DNA of 64,000 bases from Paenibacillus cremeus (GTDB lineage: Bacteria; Bacillota; Bacilli; Paenibacillales; NBRC-103111), in assembly GCF_007786445.1 (NCBI RefSeq), contig NZ_VNJI01000029.1, forward strand, positions 1-64,000. The letters run 5' to 3'. The position numbers and the translations under genes are program-made. Under the pieces are notes generated by a model. It searched no databases and was not told where the DNA came from. It saw only the letters and a program-made list of their open reading frames with translations. This document shows, in pieces, positions 36,821 to 45,557 of this stretch (the stretch's first letter is position 1; each line of letters starts with the position of its first letter).

Positions 36821-38116
36821 TTATTTCCCATTAACGAGATGCGGGAGCCACAGCGAAATGTCCGGAATATAGGTGATTAGCATTAACACCACACACATCG
36901 CGAAGAAAAATGGCCACGACGCCCTCGTCGCTTGATCCACCGATACCCTGCCGATGGCGCAGCCGACGAACAAGACTGTTCCAACCGGCGGAGTAATGAG
37001 CCCAATCCCACAGTTCAGAATCAGAATGATGCCAAAATGGACGGGATCAATACCGAGCGACGTAACGACGGGCAGCAGAATGGGAGTCATGATCAAAATC
37101 ATCGGCGCCATATCCATCGGAAAGCCCAGGAGCAAGAGCAGCACATTGATTAGCAGCAAAATCACCATCGGATTGCTTGAAATATGGAGAAACAGATCGG
37201 TGACCAGCGCCGGAATTTTCAGGTAGGCAAGAATCCATCCGAAGGCATCCGATGCCGCAATTAAAAATAGCACCATAGCAACCGTACGAAACGTGCGCTT
37301 AAGAATCAAGTAAAATCCGCTCAATGGGACATCCTTGTACACGAAAAAGGTCAGGATGAACGCATAGGCACACGCCATGGCGCCCGATTCGGTGGCGGTG
37401 AACCAGCCGCTTAAGATGCCGCCGAGAATGATCACTCCGGTCAGCAAAGAGAGGAAGCCGTCGCGGACAATTTTGGGCACGTCCGCCCATTGGATAGGCT
37501 CGCCTTTGGCATAACCTCGTTTAACGGCTATGAAATATGATACGGCCATGAGCGTGAACAATAAGCAAAGCCCAGGAACAATGCCGCCTAAGAAAAGGCT
37601 GGAGATTGAGACTCCGCCCGCTGCGATGGAATACAGCACCAGATTGTGACTCGGCGGGACCACGACGCCTTGGATCGAGGCGGAGGTCGTGACAGCAACG
37701 GCGTAATCCGCGTCATAGCCTTTTTTCTTCATGGCCGGGATGAGAACGGAACCGATCGAAGAGACATCCGCCACTGCTGAGCCCGAAATGTTGCCGAAAA
37801 ACATACAAGCGACGCAATTCACCATCGCCAGACCGCCTCGCACCGCCCCGACAAACAGTTGCGCAAAGTTCACGAGCCTGACGGCCATGCCCCCGGCGCT
37901 CATTATCTGTCCGGCTAGGATAAAGAACGGAATCGTTAGCAGCGGAAACGAATTAATACCCTGAATCATGCGCTGACCGACGACGACCCATGGAATGTCC
38001 AGATAGATCAGCGTAATCAGTGTAGAGCCTGCCAGCGTGATCGAGATCGGAAACCGAAGCACGATCAGAACGACGAAGCTGAGTAGAAGAATGGCGATAG
38101 CAGTTGCGTTGATCAT
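36821..38116 (-). CDS. TRAP transporter large permease, DctM family
   Basis: 431 residues, about 12 membrane helices. GNISGSAVADVSSIGSVLIPAMKKKGYD and GLITPPVGTVLFVGCAIGRVS are the characteristic TRAP large-subunit motifs. It is the sodium-coupled transport channel. Its ATG overlaps the DctQ stop codon (ATGA), so the two membrane subunits are translationally coupled. Confidence 0.95.
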   Translation of the reverse strand: MINATAIAILLLSFVVLIVLRFPISITLAGSTLITLIYLDIPWVVVGQRMIQGINSFPLLTIPFFILAGQIMSAGGMAVRLVNFAQLFVGAVRGGLAMVNCVACMFFGNISGSAVADVSSIGSVLIPAMKKKGYDADYAVAVTTSASIQGVVVPPSHNLVLYSIAAGGVSISSLFLGGIVPGLCLLFTLMAVSYFIAVKRGYAKGEPIQWADVPKIVRDGFLSLLTGVIILGGILSGWFTATESGAMACAYAFILTFFVYKDVPLSGFYLILKRTFRTVAMVLFLIAASDAFGWILAYLKIPALVTDLFLHISSNPMVILLLINVLLLLLGFPMDMAPMILIMTPILLPVVTSLGIDPVHFGIILILNCGIGLITPPVGTVLFVGCAIGRVSVDQATRASWPFFFAMCVVLMLITYIPDISLWLPHLVNGK

Positions 38117-38613
38117 TCAGATCCCTCCTCGATTCCATGATGTCTTTTGGTGTCGATCCCAAGGAGCTGAAGCAGGGAATAGACACAGATCATTACCCCT
38201 GTAATGGGCATGACCACATATTGCACACTGTTAGGAAGCTGAGTGGCAGGCAGCGTGGACTCGTTCATAAGTACGGTGAACTCCCAGCCGTTGACTACCA
38301 AATAAAGCCCGAATAAAAAAATGCAGATATCGATCACCTTGTCCAGCACCCAGTTCACACGCGCAGGAAAAAACTTCGTGACGCTATCCATGGCCATATG
38401 CAGCTTTTCACGGAACCCAATGGCAATCCCCATGAACGAGAACCAGACCATCAGGAGCAGCGTGACCTCCTCCGACCAGAAGAACACATAGTTAAACAAT
38501 TTGCGGGTGATGACCTGAATCGTGACGATGATCGTCATCGAGGCGAGGGCTATCAGCGCAAAGTTCTCGAACACACTATCGATGCCCAGCGCGATTCGCT
38601 TTAACGTCTTCAT
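38113..38613 (-). CDS. TRAP transporter small permease, DctQ family
   Basis: 166 residues from the ATG at 38613 (AAAGGGG upstream). Four membrane helices and the DctQ pattern IVTIQVITRKLFNYVFFWSEEVTLLLMVWFSFMGIAIGFREKLHMAMD. It is the accessory membrane subunit and the first gene of the TRAP cluster, which continues with DctM, DctP, a kinase and a regulator. Confidence 0.93.
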   Translation of the reverse strand: MKTLKRIALGIDSVFENFALIALASMTIIVTIQVITRKLFNYVFFWSEEVTLLLMVWFSFMGIAIGFREKLHMAMDSVTKFFPARVNWVLDKVIDICIFLFGLYLVVNGWEFTVLMNESTLPATQLPNSVQYVVMPITGVMICVYSLLQLLGIDTKRHHGIEEGSE

Positions 38614-38793
38614 CTCACTTATGTACCCCTTTCTTTGCTCTTTGTTTATGATCCTCCTCATTGTAAAGGCTTACAGTTCCGAAGATAACGCTTTTCGTTT
38701 TAGATTCTTTTGTAATTTTTTTAGGTGGGCACAAAAAAATCAGCCGCTCTACAAACAACGTAGTTGAAGATAACTTCCGTTACATCAATGCTC

Positions 38794-38823
38794 AAAAAAA
38801 GGAGCTACCCTAGCGGCAGCTCC
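38794..38823 (-). terminator. Minus-strand terminator upstream of the deacetylase gene
   Basis: GGAGCTGCC/GGTAGCTCC stem followed by seven T when read on the minus strand. No annotated minus-strand gene ends immediately before it. It would stop transcription entering the TRAP promoter from the right, including antisense reads through the deacetylase gene. Confidence 0.7.
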
Positions 38824-38910
38824 ACACTATCGTAATCCATTAATTCATCATAAAGTAATAATTTGGAATTAAAATGGAGGTTACAACAGAAGGGAATTGG
38901 AGGGTCACTT

Positions 38911-39966
38911 ATGAAGCTAAGGAGTATCATAATGAAGTGTATTCAATGGGCGGCTGTTCTCCCGCTGATTTACCTCTCGAGCGTTCAGACCGTCTTCGCG
39001 GATGGATTCGTGACCGGCTTGGATTCGGCTGGTTCTCCCCTCTCTTACTTGCCAATGGTTGTCCCCACTTTACTCCCTTCCCCCCTGTGGAAGCTTCCGA
39101 TTTATTTATCCTTCCGGCCGCTACCGAGCGAAGCTAGCGTGAGGTGCCCAAATCCCGGGAATATGACAAGTGCTGCAGCAGTGCCTGATACCAGTCAAAT
39201 TCACTATACCGGCAAAGCATTGATTTTGTTGTATCACAATATTGATCCCACCGAATCGGATATTACCATTTCTCCGCAAAAATTCGAAGCTCACCTGGAT
39301 GCTCTGAAGGCCAACCACTACAACGTGGTTTCGCTTGAAGACTTGATATCCTTCCTCGAGGGGACTAATGACCTGCCACCCAATGCTGTGGTATTGACTT
39401 TCGATGACGGATACAGCTCATTTTATCGTTATGTTTATCCCGATTTGAGGCAGCGGGGGATAACCGCCACCGATTTTGTCATTGTGAACGATCTGGGCAC
39501 ACACGACGGCGATTTCAGGTTTTTGGACTGGTCGCAGCTGCAGGAGATGAATTGCTCAGGATTTTCGTTTTATTCCCACTCCTACAACCTCCACGAGCTG
39601 CAAACTGGAGCGAACGGAAATCAAGTATCGCCCCTGGCTAACCGAGTGTATATCGACGGTACCGATAATTTGGAGACGGAGGAGCAATATCGTACCAAGG
39701 TGTTGGCCGACTTGATGCTGTCCAATGTGCTGCTGCAGCAAAAGCTGGGCAAGCAGCTCCCCATCCTAAGCTTCCCTCATGGCGAGTACAATCAAGAGCT
39801 GCTGGACTTGGCGGGAAGCATAGGAATCCATTATTTTGCAACGACAAACGAGGGCATCAATGGGCCTGGCGATCATTTACTTAGGCGGGTAAACGCAGGC
39901 ATGCCTTATATTAGCGGCGATGTCTTAATCGAGAAGCTGGCCGGCTACGATGATCCTAGGAAGTAA
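38911..39966 (+). CDS. Exported polysaccharide deacetylase (NodB domain)
   Basis: 351 residues from the ATG at 38911 (GGAGGG seven bases upstream). An N-terminal signal peptide ends near VQTVFADG. The catalytic domain covers about 105-345: LILLYHNID, VVLTFDDGYSSFY with the metal-binding Asp pair, FYSHSYNLHEL with the paired histidines, and a closing FPHGEYNQELL. It should remove N- or O-acetyl groups from a cell-surface or environmental polysaccharide such as peptidoglycan, chitooligomers or xylan. It is the only plus-strand gene in this stretch and appears monocistronic. Substrate unresolved. Confidence 0.9.
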   Translation: MKLRSIIMKCIQWAAVLPLIYLSSVQTVFADGFVTGLDSAGSPLSYLPMVVPTLLPSPLWKLPIYLSFRPLPSEASVRCPNPGNMTSAAAVPDTSQIHYTGKALILLYHNIDPTESDITISPQKFEAHLDALKANHYNVVSLEDLISFLEGTNDLPPNAVVLTFDDGYSSFYRYVYPDLRQRGITATDFVIVNDLGTHDGDFRFLDWSQLQEMNCSGFSFYSHSYNLHELQTGANGNQVSPLANRVYIDGTDNLETEEQYRTKVLADLMLSNVLLQQKLGKQLPILSFPHGEYNQELLDLAGSIGIHYFATTNEGINGPGDHLLRRVNAGMPYISGDVLIEKLAGYDDPRK

Positions 39967-40110
39967 ATGTACAGCCGACGGACATCACTTATTTATTTTA
40001 TGGCTCAAGAAAGAAAGCCTATTTATCAACAATCAAGGACCGTTCAACCAATGAAATCGTGGCTTCTCATATGGCTCAGTCCGGGTGAAATTCTTTCAAT
40101 TGATACATAA

Positions 40111-40230
40111 ATTCCCCAGGAAGAGCCCGAGCACGAACACGCTGCGGATGGAACGCTGCAGGTCGGGGCAGACACCTTCGTTGACTTGGCGGATGATTAC
40201 GTAGAGCGTCATATCACAGTCCGCTTATAA
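40111..40230 (+). pseudogene. Short C-terminal gene fragment
   Basis: After a TAA at 40108-40110, 39 codons read PQEEPEHEHAADGTLQVGAD and on to DLADDYVERHITVRL, then TAA. The composition is protein-like, and no start codon or ribosome binding site is present. It looks like the surviving 3' end of a lost gene. I do not recognise the protein. The remaining sequence from 39967 shows nothing else. Confidence 0.35.
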
Positions 40231-40237
40231 ACCAATA

Positions 40238-40273
40238 AGAGGTCAACCAGCCGTTTCTGGCTGGTTGACCTCT
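40238..40273. terminator. Strong hairpin after the M20 peptidase gene
   Basis: A perfect 15-bp stem: AGAGGTCAACCAGCC (40238-40252) with GGCTGGTTGACCTCT (40259-40273). It lies 12 bp downstream of the peptidase stop codon on the minus strand. The T-run after it is weak, so it may act as a transcript 3'-end stabiliser as much as a terminator. Confidence 0.65.
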
Positions 40274-40292
40274 TTGACATTCTCTCAGCAGC
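40261..40292 (-). repeat. 32-bp direct repeat, copy 2
   Basis: Matches 32952-32983 with a single mismatch. This copy contains the last codons and TGA stop of the M20 peptidase plus the first arm of its hairpin, so it is probably the original; the copy at 32952 looks like a transplanted fragment. Confidence 0.8.
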
Positions 40293-41427
40293 TTTCGATG
40301 AGCCGAGCCAGCAGCGCTGTTCGCAGCGGAATTTCATCGATGCGCACATACTCAAGCGGGGAATGAGCATGATCCCCTCGTGCGCCCAGACCATCCAGCG
40401 TCGGTGTGCCGACGGCCGCTGTAAAATTACCGTCACTTACACCGCCCGTCGCGGTTTCCTCCAGCGAAACGGCCAGCTCCGCCTCGGATATCTCACGCGC
40501 CAAGGCAAACAGCGAAGCCGTCTCTTCCGTCCGTTCCATCGGAGGCCGGATCATGCCTCCCGTAACGCGGATTTCGGCATTCGGCAGAAATGGCGCCAGC
40601 TCCACAAGCTGCGCTTCGATCCGCTTCGATTCCTCCAGCGTGGCGACCCGGACATCGATCTCCGCTTCGGCATGGTCTGCCACCACATTGCTGCCGATGC
40701 CCCCCTGCACTACGCCAACGTTTACCGTCGTACCCAGCTGAAAGTCAGTCATCGCATGCAGCCTCTGAATTTGGCAGGCCAGCTCCTGAATGGCGGATAC
40801 GCCTTTCTGCGGGTTAACCCCGGCATGGGCGGAAATGCCCTTCACTATAAGCTTAAACCGGCCGCTCCCTTTGCGGGACGTCTTAAGCGCACCGCTAGGC
40901 TCCATCGGCGGCTCTAGCACAAACGCGGCCGCCGATTGCCGCGCAGCTTGTTCGATCCAGTCCCGGGACGTAGGACTGCCGATCTCTTCATCGCTGTTGA
41001 TGAGCAGCACAACCCGTTTGCCCGCGGGAAAGCGGCGCATGTCCTGCAAAGCCTTCAGCGCGAAGATCGCCTGCAGCAGCCCCGCCTTCATGTCATAGAC
41101 GCCGGGACCGTATGCCTTGCCGTTGTCGATGCGGAAAGGCCGGCGGGCAGCCTCACCGAGTGGCCATACGGTATCGTAATGGCCAACGAGCAGGATTTGT
41201 GCAGCGCCGTCGCCCACTTCACACAGCAGCCGATCTCCTGCCACCGGATGTGGAACCCGGATGACTCGTCCTCCGAGCAGACGGGTAAAATGGTGCGCGT
41301 ACCAATCCGCCATCTGGTCGCCCGCTTCCTTGCACTTGGACGGCGAGTCCATATTGACGCTTTCCTCGAGCAGATCGAGCAGCTCGGGGAGATAGGATTC
41401 GATTTGTTCGGTTAAGTTGAATGACAT
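40285..41427 (-). CDS. M20-family metallopeptidase (carboxypeptidase G2-like)
   Basis: 380 residues without a signal peptide. LLVGHYDTVWPLG carries the first zinc ligand and catalytic Asp, GPGVYDMKAGLLQAI the bridging Asp, and INSDEEIGSPTSRDWIE the catalytic Glu pair. A dimerisation (lid) domain lies at about 185-300. Relatives cleave C-terminal glutamate or hydrolyse N-acyl amino acids. As last gene of a PotABCD-like operon it probably cleaves the imported amide-linked compound in the cytoplasm, which suggests the transporter takes up an acylated or conjugated amino acid or polyamine. Confidence 0.9.
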   Translation of the reverse strand: MSFNLTEQIESYLPELLDLLEESVNMDSPSKCKEAGDQMADWYAHHFTRLLGGRVIRVPHPVAGDRLLCEVGDGAAQILLVGHYDTVWPLGEAARRPFRIDNGKAYGPGVYDMKAGLLQAIFALKALQDMRRFPAGKRVVLLINSDEEIGSPTSRDWIEQAARQSAAAFVLEPPMEPSGALKTSRKGSGRFKLIVKGISAHAGVNPQKGVSAIQELACQIQRLHAMTDFQLGTTVNVGVVQGGIGSNVVADHAEAEIDVRVATLEESKRIEAQLVELAPFLPNAEIRVTGGMIRPPMERTEETASLFALAREISEAELAVSLEETATGGVSDGNFTAAVGTPTLDGLGARGDHAHSPLEYVRIDEIPLRTALLARLIESC

Positions 41428-41445
41428 GGTTGTAATGCATCTCCG

Positions 41446-42249
41446 TTAGTGGGATTGCGAATTGGAGCCGAACAGACGGTCCAAACCATACACGCGTTCC
41501 AATAAGATGATAAAGACAAGACTTAGTAAAATGACAACCGACGAGATGGAAGCTACGAGCGGATCCAGCGACTCCTGCATATGGCTGAAAATCGCGAGCG
41601 GCAGCGTCGTCGTGGAAGGAGAAACCAAAAATAGCGATACCGTCACATTGTCAAACGAGGTCAGGAAGGCAAAAATCATCCCCGACATGATCGCCGGCTT
41701 CAGCAGCGGCAGCGTAATATCCCGGAAGACATGAATCGGCTTGGCTCCCATAATATAAGCTGCCCGCTCAAGGGTGTAATCGAAGCTGCTCAGCCCCGTT
41801 AATACAAGGCGCACGACATACGGAATGGATATCAGGACGTGAGAGAGCAGCAAGCCCGCAAACGTGCCGGCAATCCCCACCCGAGTAAAAAACAGCAGCA
41901 GCGCAATCCCGATGATTAGCGCAGGCACTGTAAGCGGCGACAGCAGCAGACCGTTAATGAAGCCGCTGCCGCGAAATTTGTACTTGCTTAACGCAAGCCC
42001 CGCAAGCGTACCGATTAGGGTCGAAATGACCGCCGTCAATGCGGCGAGCTCAACGCTAAAGAGGAACGACTCCGTAAATTCCGGACGGTCGAAAATTTTG
42101 ACGTACCACATGCCGGAGAAGCCCACAGGTGGAAACGACAAGTATTTCACCGACGTGAAGGAGGTCGGGATGACGACTAACAACGGCGAGATCACAAAAA
42201 GCACAACGAGAAACGTAATGGTGCCGAGCAGCCCGTTCTTTTTTGTCAT
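41446..42249 (-). CDS. ABC transporter permease, PotC type
   Basis: 267 residues, six membrane helices, EAA motif near YTLERAAYIMGAKPIHVFRDITLPLLKPA. Second permease of a spermidine/putrescine-like importer. Its ATG overlaps the PotB-type stop codon (ATGA); the M20 peptidase gene follows after 18 bp. Confidence 0.92.
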   Translation of the reverse strand: MTKKNGLLGTITFLVVLFVISPLLVVIPTSFTSVKYLSFPPVGFSGMWYVKIFDRPEFTESFLFSVELAALTAVISTLIGTLAGLALSKYKFRGSGFINGLLLSPLTVPALIIGIALLLFFTRVGIAGTFAGLLLSHVLISIPYVVRLVLTGLSSFDYTLERAAYIMGAKPIHVFRDITLPLLKPAIMSGMIFAFLTSFDNVTVSLFLVSPSTTTLPLAIFSHMQESLDPLVASISSVVILLSLVFIILLERVYGLDRLFGSNSQSH

Positions 42250-43103
42250 GAGGAAAACACCTCTTTATAACGCTTCGTCTCCACAAGCCGGGTAAACAAG
42301 GTCACGAGAACGACCGTGGACGCCAGCAGCAGAAACGACATCGCGGCACCCAGCTGCCAATTCAGTTGGGTCATAATTTTCTCATATGCGATGACCGGAA
42401 GCACCTTCACCGATGTCCCGCCCATTAAAGCCGGTGTTACAAATGAGCTCATGGACAAGCTGAACACCAGCGTTGCTCCGGCCAGCATCCCGGGCAGCGT
42501 CAGAGGAAGCACGACGGTGAAGAAAGTGCGCACCTTGCCGGCGCCAAGAATACCCGCCGCCTTATACAAAGAGCCGTCAATCTGATACAGGCTGGTAGCA
42601 ATCGCCAGGATCATATACACGATGAGGGAATCGGTCAACCCGATCACGACGCCGAGCTCGTTATACATCAGCTTGAGCGGCTTCTCGATCATGCCCAGCT
42701 TCAGCAGCACGTTGTTGATCAGTCCTTTTTCCCCGAGAATAATAACCCAGCCGAAGTTCCGAATGACGACGCTGACGAGGTGGGGCGCGATGATCAGGAA
42801 GGTAATGATGCCCCGCATTTTGCTTGTCGTCTGGGCCATAAACATCGCCACCGGATAACCGAGCAGAAAACAGACGATCACGGTATACAGACTCAGCTTG
42901 ACCGTCCGCCATAGGATTTGGGCGTAGTAAGGATCGTTCACGAACAACAAGTAATTTTCGAATGAAAAATGCTCATGCTTATCCTGAAAGCTCAGCAACA
43001 GAATGTACAGCATCGGAAGCAGAAAAATGCCGAGCAGCACGACCAAGGCGGGGCCGAGCAGCAGAAGCGCGGTTCGTGTCAGACGGCTACGATCCTGCGT
43101 CAT
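42246..43103 (-). CDS. ABC transporter permease, PotB type
   Basis: 285 residues from the ATG at 43103, which overlaps the ATPase stop codon (ATGA); the longer open frame lies inside the ATPase gene. Six membrane helices and an EAA loop (IDGSLYKAAGILGAGKVRTFFTVVLPLTLPG). Partner of the PotC-type permease. Confidence 0.92.
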   Translation of the reverse strand: MTQDRSRLTRTALLLLGPALVVLLGIFLLPMLYILLLSFQDKHEHFSFENYLLFVNDPYYAQILWRTVKLSLYTVIVCFLLGYPVAMFMAQTTSKMRGIITFLIIAPHLVSVVIRNFGWVIILGEKGLINNVLLKLGMIEKPLKLMYNELGVVIGLTDSLIVYMILAIATSLYQIDGSLYKAAGILGAGKVRTFFTVVLPLTLPGMLAGATLVFSLSMSSFVTPALMGGTSVKVLPVIAYEKIMTQLNWQLGAAMSFLLLASTVVLVTLFTRLVETKRYKEVFSS

Positions 43104-44200
43104 GATCCTTGCCCCTCTCTTGGGAATACGAACACGTCCTCCGGCTTCCATTCCAGATAGACCTCTTGACCAGAAGCTAAGGCCGATTCCTGCTGTGTGC
43201 TCTGCATACGCACCATAATGGAATATTTCCCGACCTCGACTTCGCATTCCGTATAGGCGCCGAGGAAAGAGGTCTGCTTCACCGTCCCGTTGACCCGATT
43301 GACACCAGACGTTCCGCGGTTCTCGCGATGAAGCGTAATTTTCTCCGGTCTTACATAGATGGAGACGCTCGTTCCGGGACCGACTTTGTTGCGAAGGTCT
43401 CCGAACAATTGGATTCCGGCATCGGATCTTAGCCGAAGCCCGCTGTCGTCCACCTTCTCAATAACCCCCAGCATCCGGTTCGACTTTCCGATAAAGGTGT
43501 GTACAAACTCCGAGGCCGGGCGATTGTAGATGTCCCATGGCGTGCCGATCTGCTCCACTTTCCCATGGTCCAGCACCACAATCCGATTGGACATGTAGAG
43601 CGCTTCCTCTTGATCGTGCGTAACAAAAATCGTCGTGACTCCAATCTCCTGCTGCAGGCGCTTCATCTCATCGCGCAACTCCTCGCGCAGCTTGGCGTCC
43701 AGATTGCTGAGCGGCTCGTCGAGCAGCAGAAGCGTTGGCTCGGTGACGAGTGCACGCGCGATGGCGATCCGCTGCCGCTGCCCGCCGGACAGCTGCTTAG
43801 GGTACCGCTCCGCCACATGGGGAAGCTTGACCAGCTCCAGCACTTTGTTCACTCGCGCAGTCATTTCACTCTTCGGCACCTTCCGCAGCTTCAGCCCGTA
43901 CGCGACATTTTCAAATATGGTCATGTGAGGAAAGAGGGAATAGGTCTGGAACACCATACCGAGCTCCCGTTTGTTGGACGGAACGCCGTTCATCCGCTTC
44001 CCTTTGATCAGCAGCTCACCTTGATCGGGCTCCAGGAAGCCGGCGATCATATTCAGCGTCGTCGTCTTCCCGCACCCGGACGGGCCGAGAAAGGAGACGC
44101 ATTCTCCCTGCTCGATTTGGATATTGAAATTATCTACAACCACGTTGGAGCCAAACCTTTTCTGGATGTTTCTCAATTCGACGTCAATGTTTTTGCTCAC
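43100..44200 (-). CDS. ABC transporter ATP-binding protein, PotA type
   Basis: 366 residues starting at a GTG (GTGAGG upstream). Walker A GPSGCGKTTT near residue 39, signature LSGGQRQRIAIARA, Walker B LLLLDEPLSNLDAKL, switch His in IFVTHDQEEAL, and a C-terminal TOBE regulatory domain (about 280-360). It energises the PotB/PotC-like channel. Its gene overlaps the PotB gene by 4 bp. Confidence 0.95.
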   Translation of the reverse strand: MSKNIDVELRNIQKRFGSNVVVDNFNIQIEQGECVSFLGPSGCGKTTTLNMIAGFLEPDQGELLIKGKRMNGVPSNKRELGMVFQTYSLFPHMTIFENVAYGLKLRKVPKSEMTARVNKVLELVKLPHVAERYPKQLSGGQRQRIAIARALVTEPTLLLLDEPLSNLDAKLREELRDEMKRLQQEIGVTTIFVTHDQEEALYMSNRIVVLDHGKVEQIGTPWDIYNRPASEFVHTFIGKSNRMLGVIEKVDDSGLRLRSDAGIQLFGDLRNKVGPGTSVSIYVRPEKITLHRENRGTSGVNRVNGTVKQTSFLGAYTECEVEVGKYSIMVRMQSTQQESALASGQEVYLEWKPEDVFVFPREGQGS

Positions 44201-44211
44201 GGGGCCTCACC

Positions 44212-45330
44212 TTATTTTCCGACTTTAGGAGCTACTTCTTTATTGAAGCGGTCAAGCCACTCCGGTGTTTTCTGTCCGACGACCTCCAGATCGAAGTTGA
44301 CGACCTTGCTGCGGTCGAAGCTCAGCTTTTTGCTTAAATCATCCGGAAGCTTGACATTCACGGCCGGATTGTAATACAGCTTGCTGCCGTATAGGGTTTG
44401 AATCTCATCGGTCAACAGAAAATCGATAAACAGCTTCGCCGCATTCGGACTCTTCGCCCCTTTGACGATGGTGGCGACGTTCGGAACGAGGTTGGCTCCT
44501 TCTTTAGGAATGACGAATTCCAGGTTCAAGCCCGCATCCTTTTGCACCAAGCTTCTGGCCATGGTCCATGTGGTATAAGCGGCTGTCTTGTTCTGCATAT
44601 CCTGCTGCAGCTGCGCGGACGTTTTGGCGAAGGTCGGCATGTAGCCTGCGATCGTTTTCAGTTTCTCGAAGCCGGGGTCCATATTTTTCTCCGAGCCGCC
44701 ATTCGCGTAGGCCAGCATGATCAGGGCGGAACGTCCGAAGTTGCTCGAAATTTCCGCGATGCTCAGGTTCCCCTTCATCTCAGGCTTAGCCAAATCGTTC
44801 CACGATTGCGGAATCGGCAGCCCCTTCGCTTTCACCATCTCCGCATTATAAGAAATGCCCATGGGCGTAAAATTGACGGTTACCCCGCTGTTATCCTTGA
44901 CTTTCAAATCCGCGCCGACTTTTTTGATATTCGGAATGTCCTTATCGGAAAGCGGCTCCCACAAGCCTTCCACGCGTCCGCCTTCCTGCTCTCCGCCTTC
45001 GATTACGGTGACATCGATTTGGGGGGACGCCTTCTGGGCTTTCACCTTGGCGACGATTTCCGTGGATACGCCGGAGACATAGGTTAGCTTTACATCCGGA
45101 TATTTCGCGTTGAATTTCTTGAAAATGTCATCCTTCATCATTTGCTCAACCGTTGCTCCGTTGCCGGCTACAACGAGCTGCTTCTCCGGCGCTAAAGTGG
45201 CATTGGCCGGCGCGTTACCTGCTGCCGCCCCCGAGGAAGTGTCTACCGCTTTTGGCGCAGAAGTAGCACAGCCTGTGAGCAAAGAAGCGAAGAGTGCAGC
45301 GACAGAAAAAATCGAACCCCATTTTTTCAT
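44212..45330 (-). CDS. ABC transporter substrate-binding lipoprotein, PotD/AfuA-like
   Basis: 372 residues from the ATG at 45330 (GGGAGG upstream). The lipobox LTGC anchors it at the cell surface. The type II periplasmic-binding fold (LVVAGNGATVEQMMKDDIFKKFNAKYPDVKLTYVSG, GISYNAEMVKAKGLP) is shared by polyamine, ferric-ion and phosphonate/thiamine binding proteins, so the ligand is open. First gene of the operon with ATPase, two permeases and an M20 peptidase, divergent from an IclR regulator. Confidence 0.92.
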   Translation of the reverse strand: MKKWGSIFSVAALFASLLTGCATSAPKAVDTSSGAAAGNAPANATLAPEKQLVVAGNGATVEQMMKDDIFKKFNAKYPDVKLTYVSGVSTEIVAKVKAQKASPQIDVTVIEGGEQEGGRVEGLWEPLSDKDIPNIKKVGADLKVKDNSGVTVNFTPMGISYNAEMVKAKGLPIPQSWNDLAKPEMKGNLSIAEISSNFGRSALIMLAYANGGSEKNMDPGFEKLKTIAGYMPTFAKTSAQLQQDMQNKTAAYTTWTMARSLVQKDAGLNLEFVIPKEGANLVPNVATIVKGAKSPNAAKLFIDFLLTDEIQTLYGSKLYYNPAVNVKLPDDLSKKLSFDRSKVVNFDLEVVGQKTPEWLDRFNKEVAPKVGK

Positions 45331-45360
45331 ATGAATCCTCCCTAATTTCGTCAAAATTTG

Positions 45361-45395
45361 TTCACTATATGTGAACGTTGTTTTCTATATGTGAA
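45361..45395. promoter_or_regulatory. Two IclR-type operator sites in the divergent promoter region
   Basis: TTCACTATATGTGAA (45361-45375) is an inverted repeat with TTCAC/GTGAA arms. A second site, TTCTATATGTGAA (45383-45395), repeats CTATATGTGAA exactly 20 bp further, two helical turns away. They lie between the binding-protein gene and the divergent IclR gene, a typical place for IclR tetramer binding. Confidence 0.6.
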
Positions 45396-45557
45396 TATGG
45401 TAAAATCTTATCATGCAAATGCCTTGTAACGCAATGCATTTTTAGGGATTTCTTGCAATGCAAGTTTATCTATGAAAATAGCATCGTTTATGTTACACTC
45501 CATCTGAAAATGTCACTCGGCCGCGGTTGCCCACTCATAAGGAGCATTGGATCCCCT

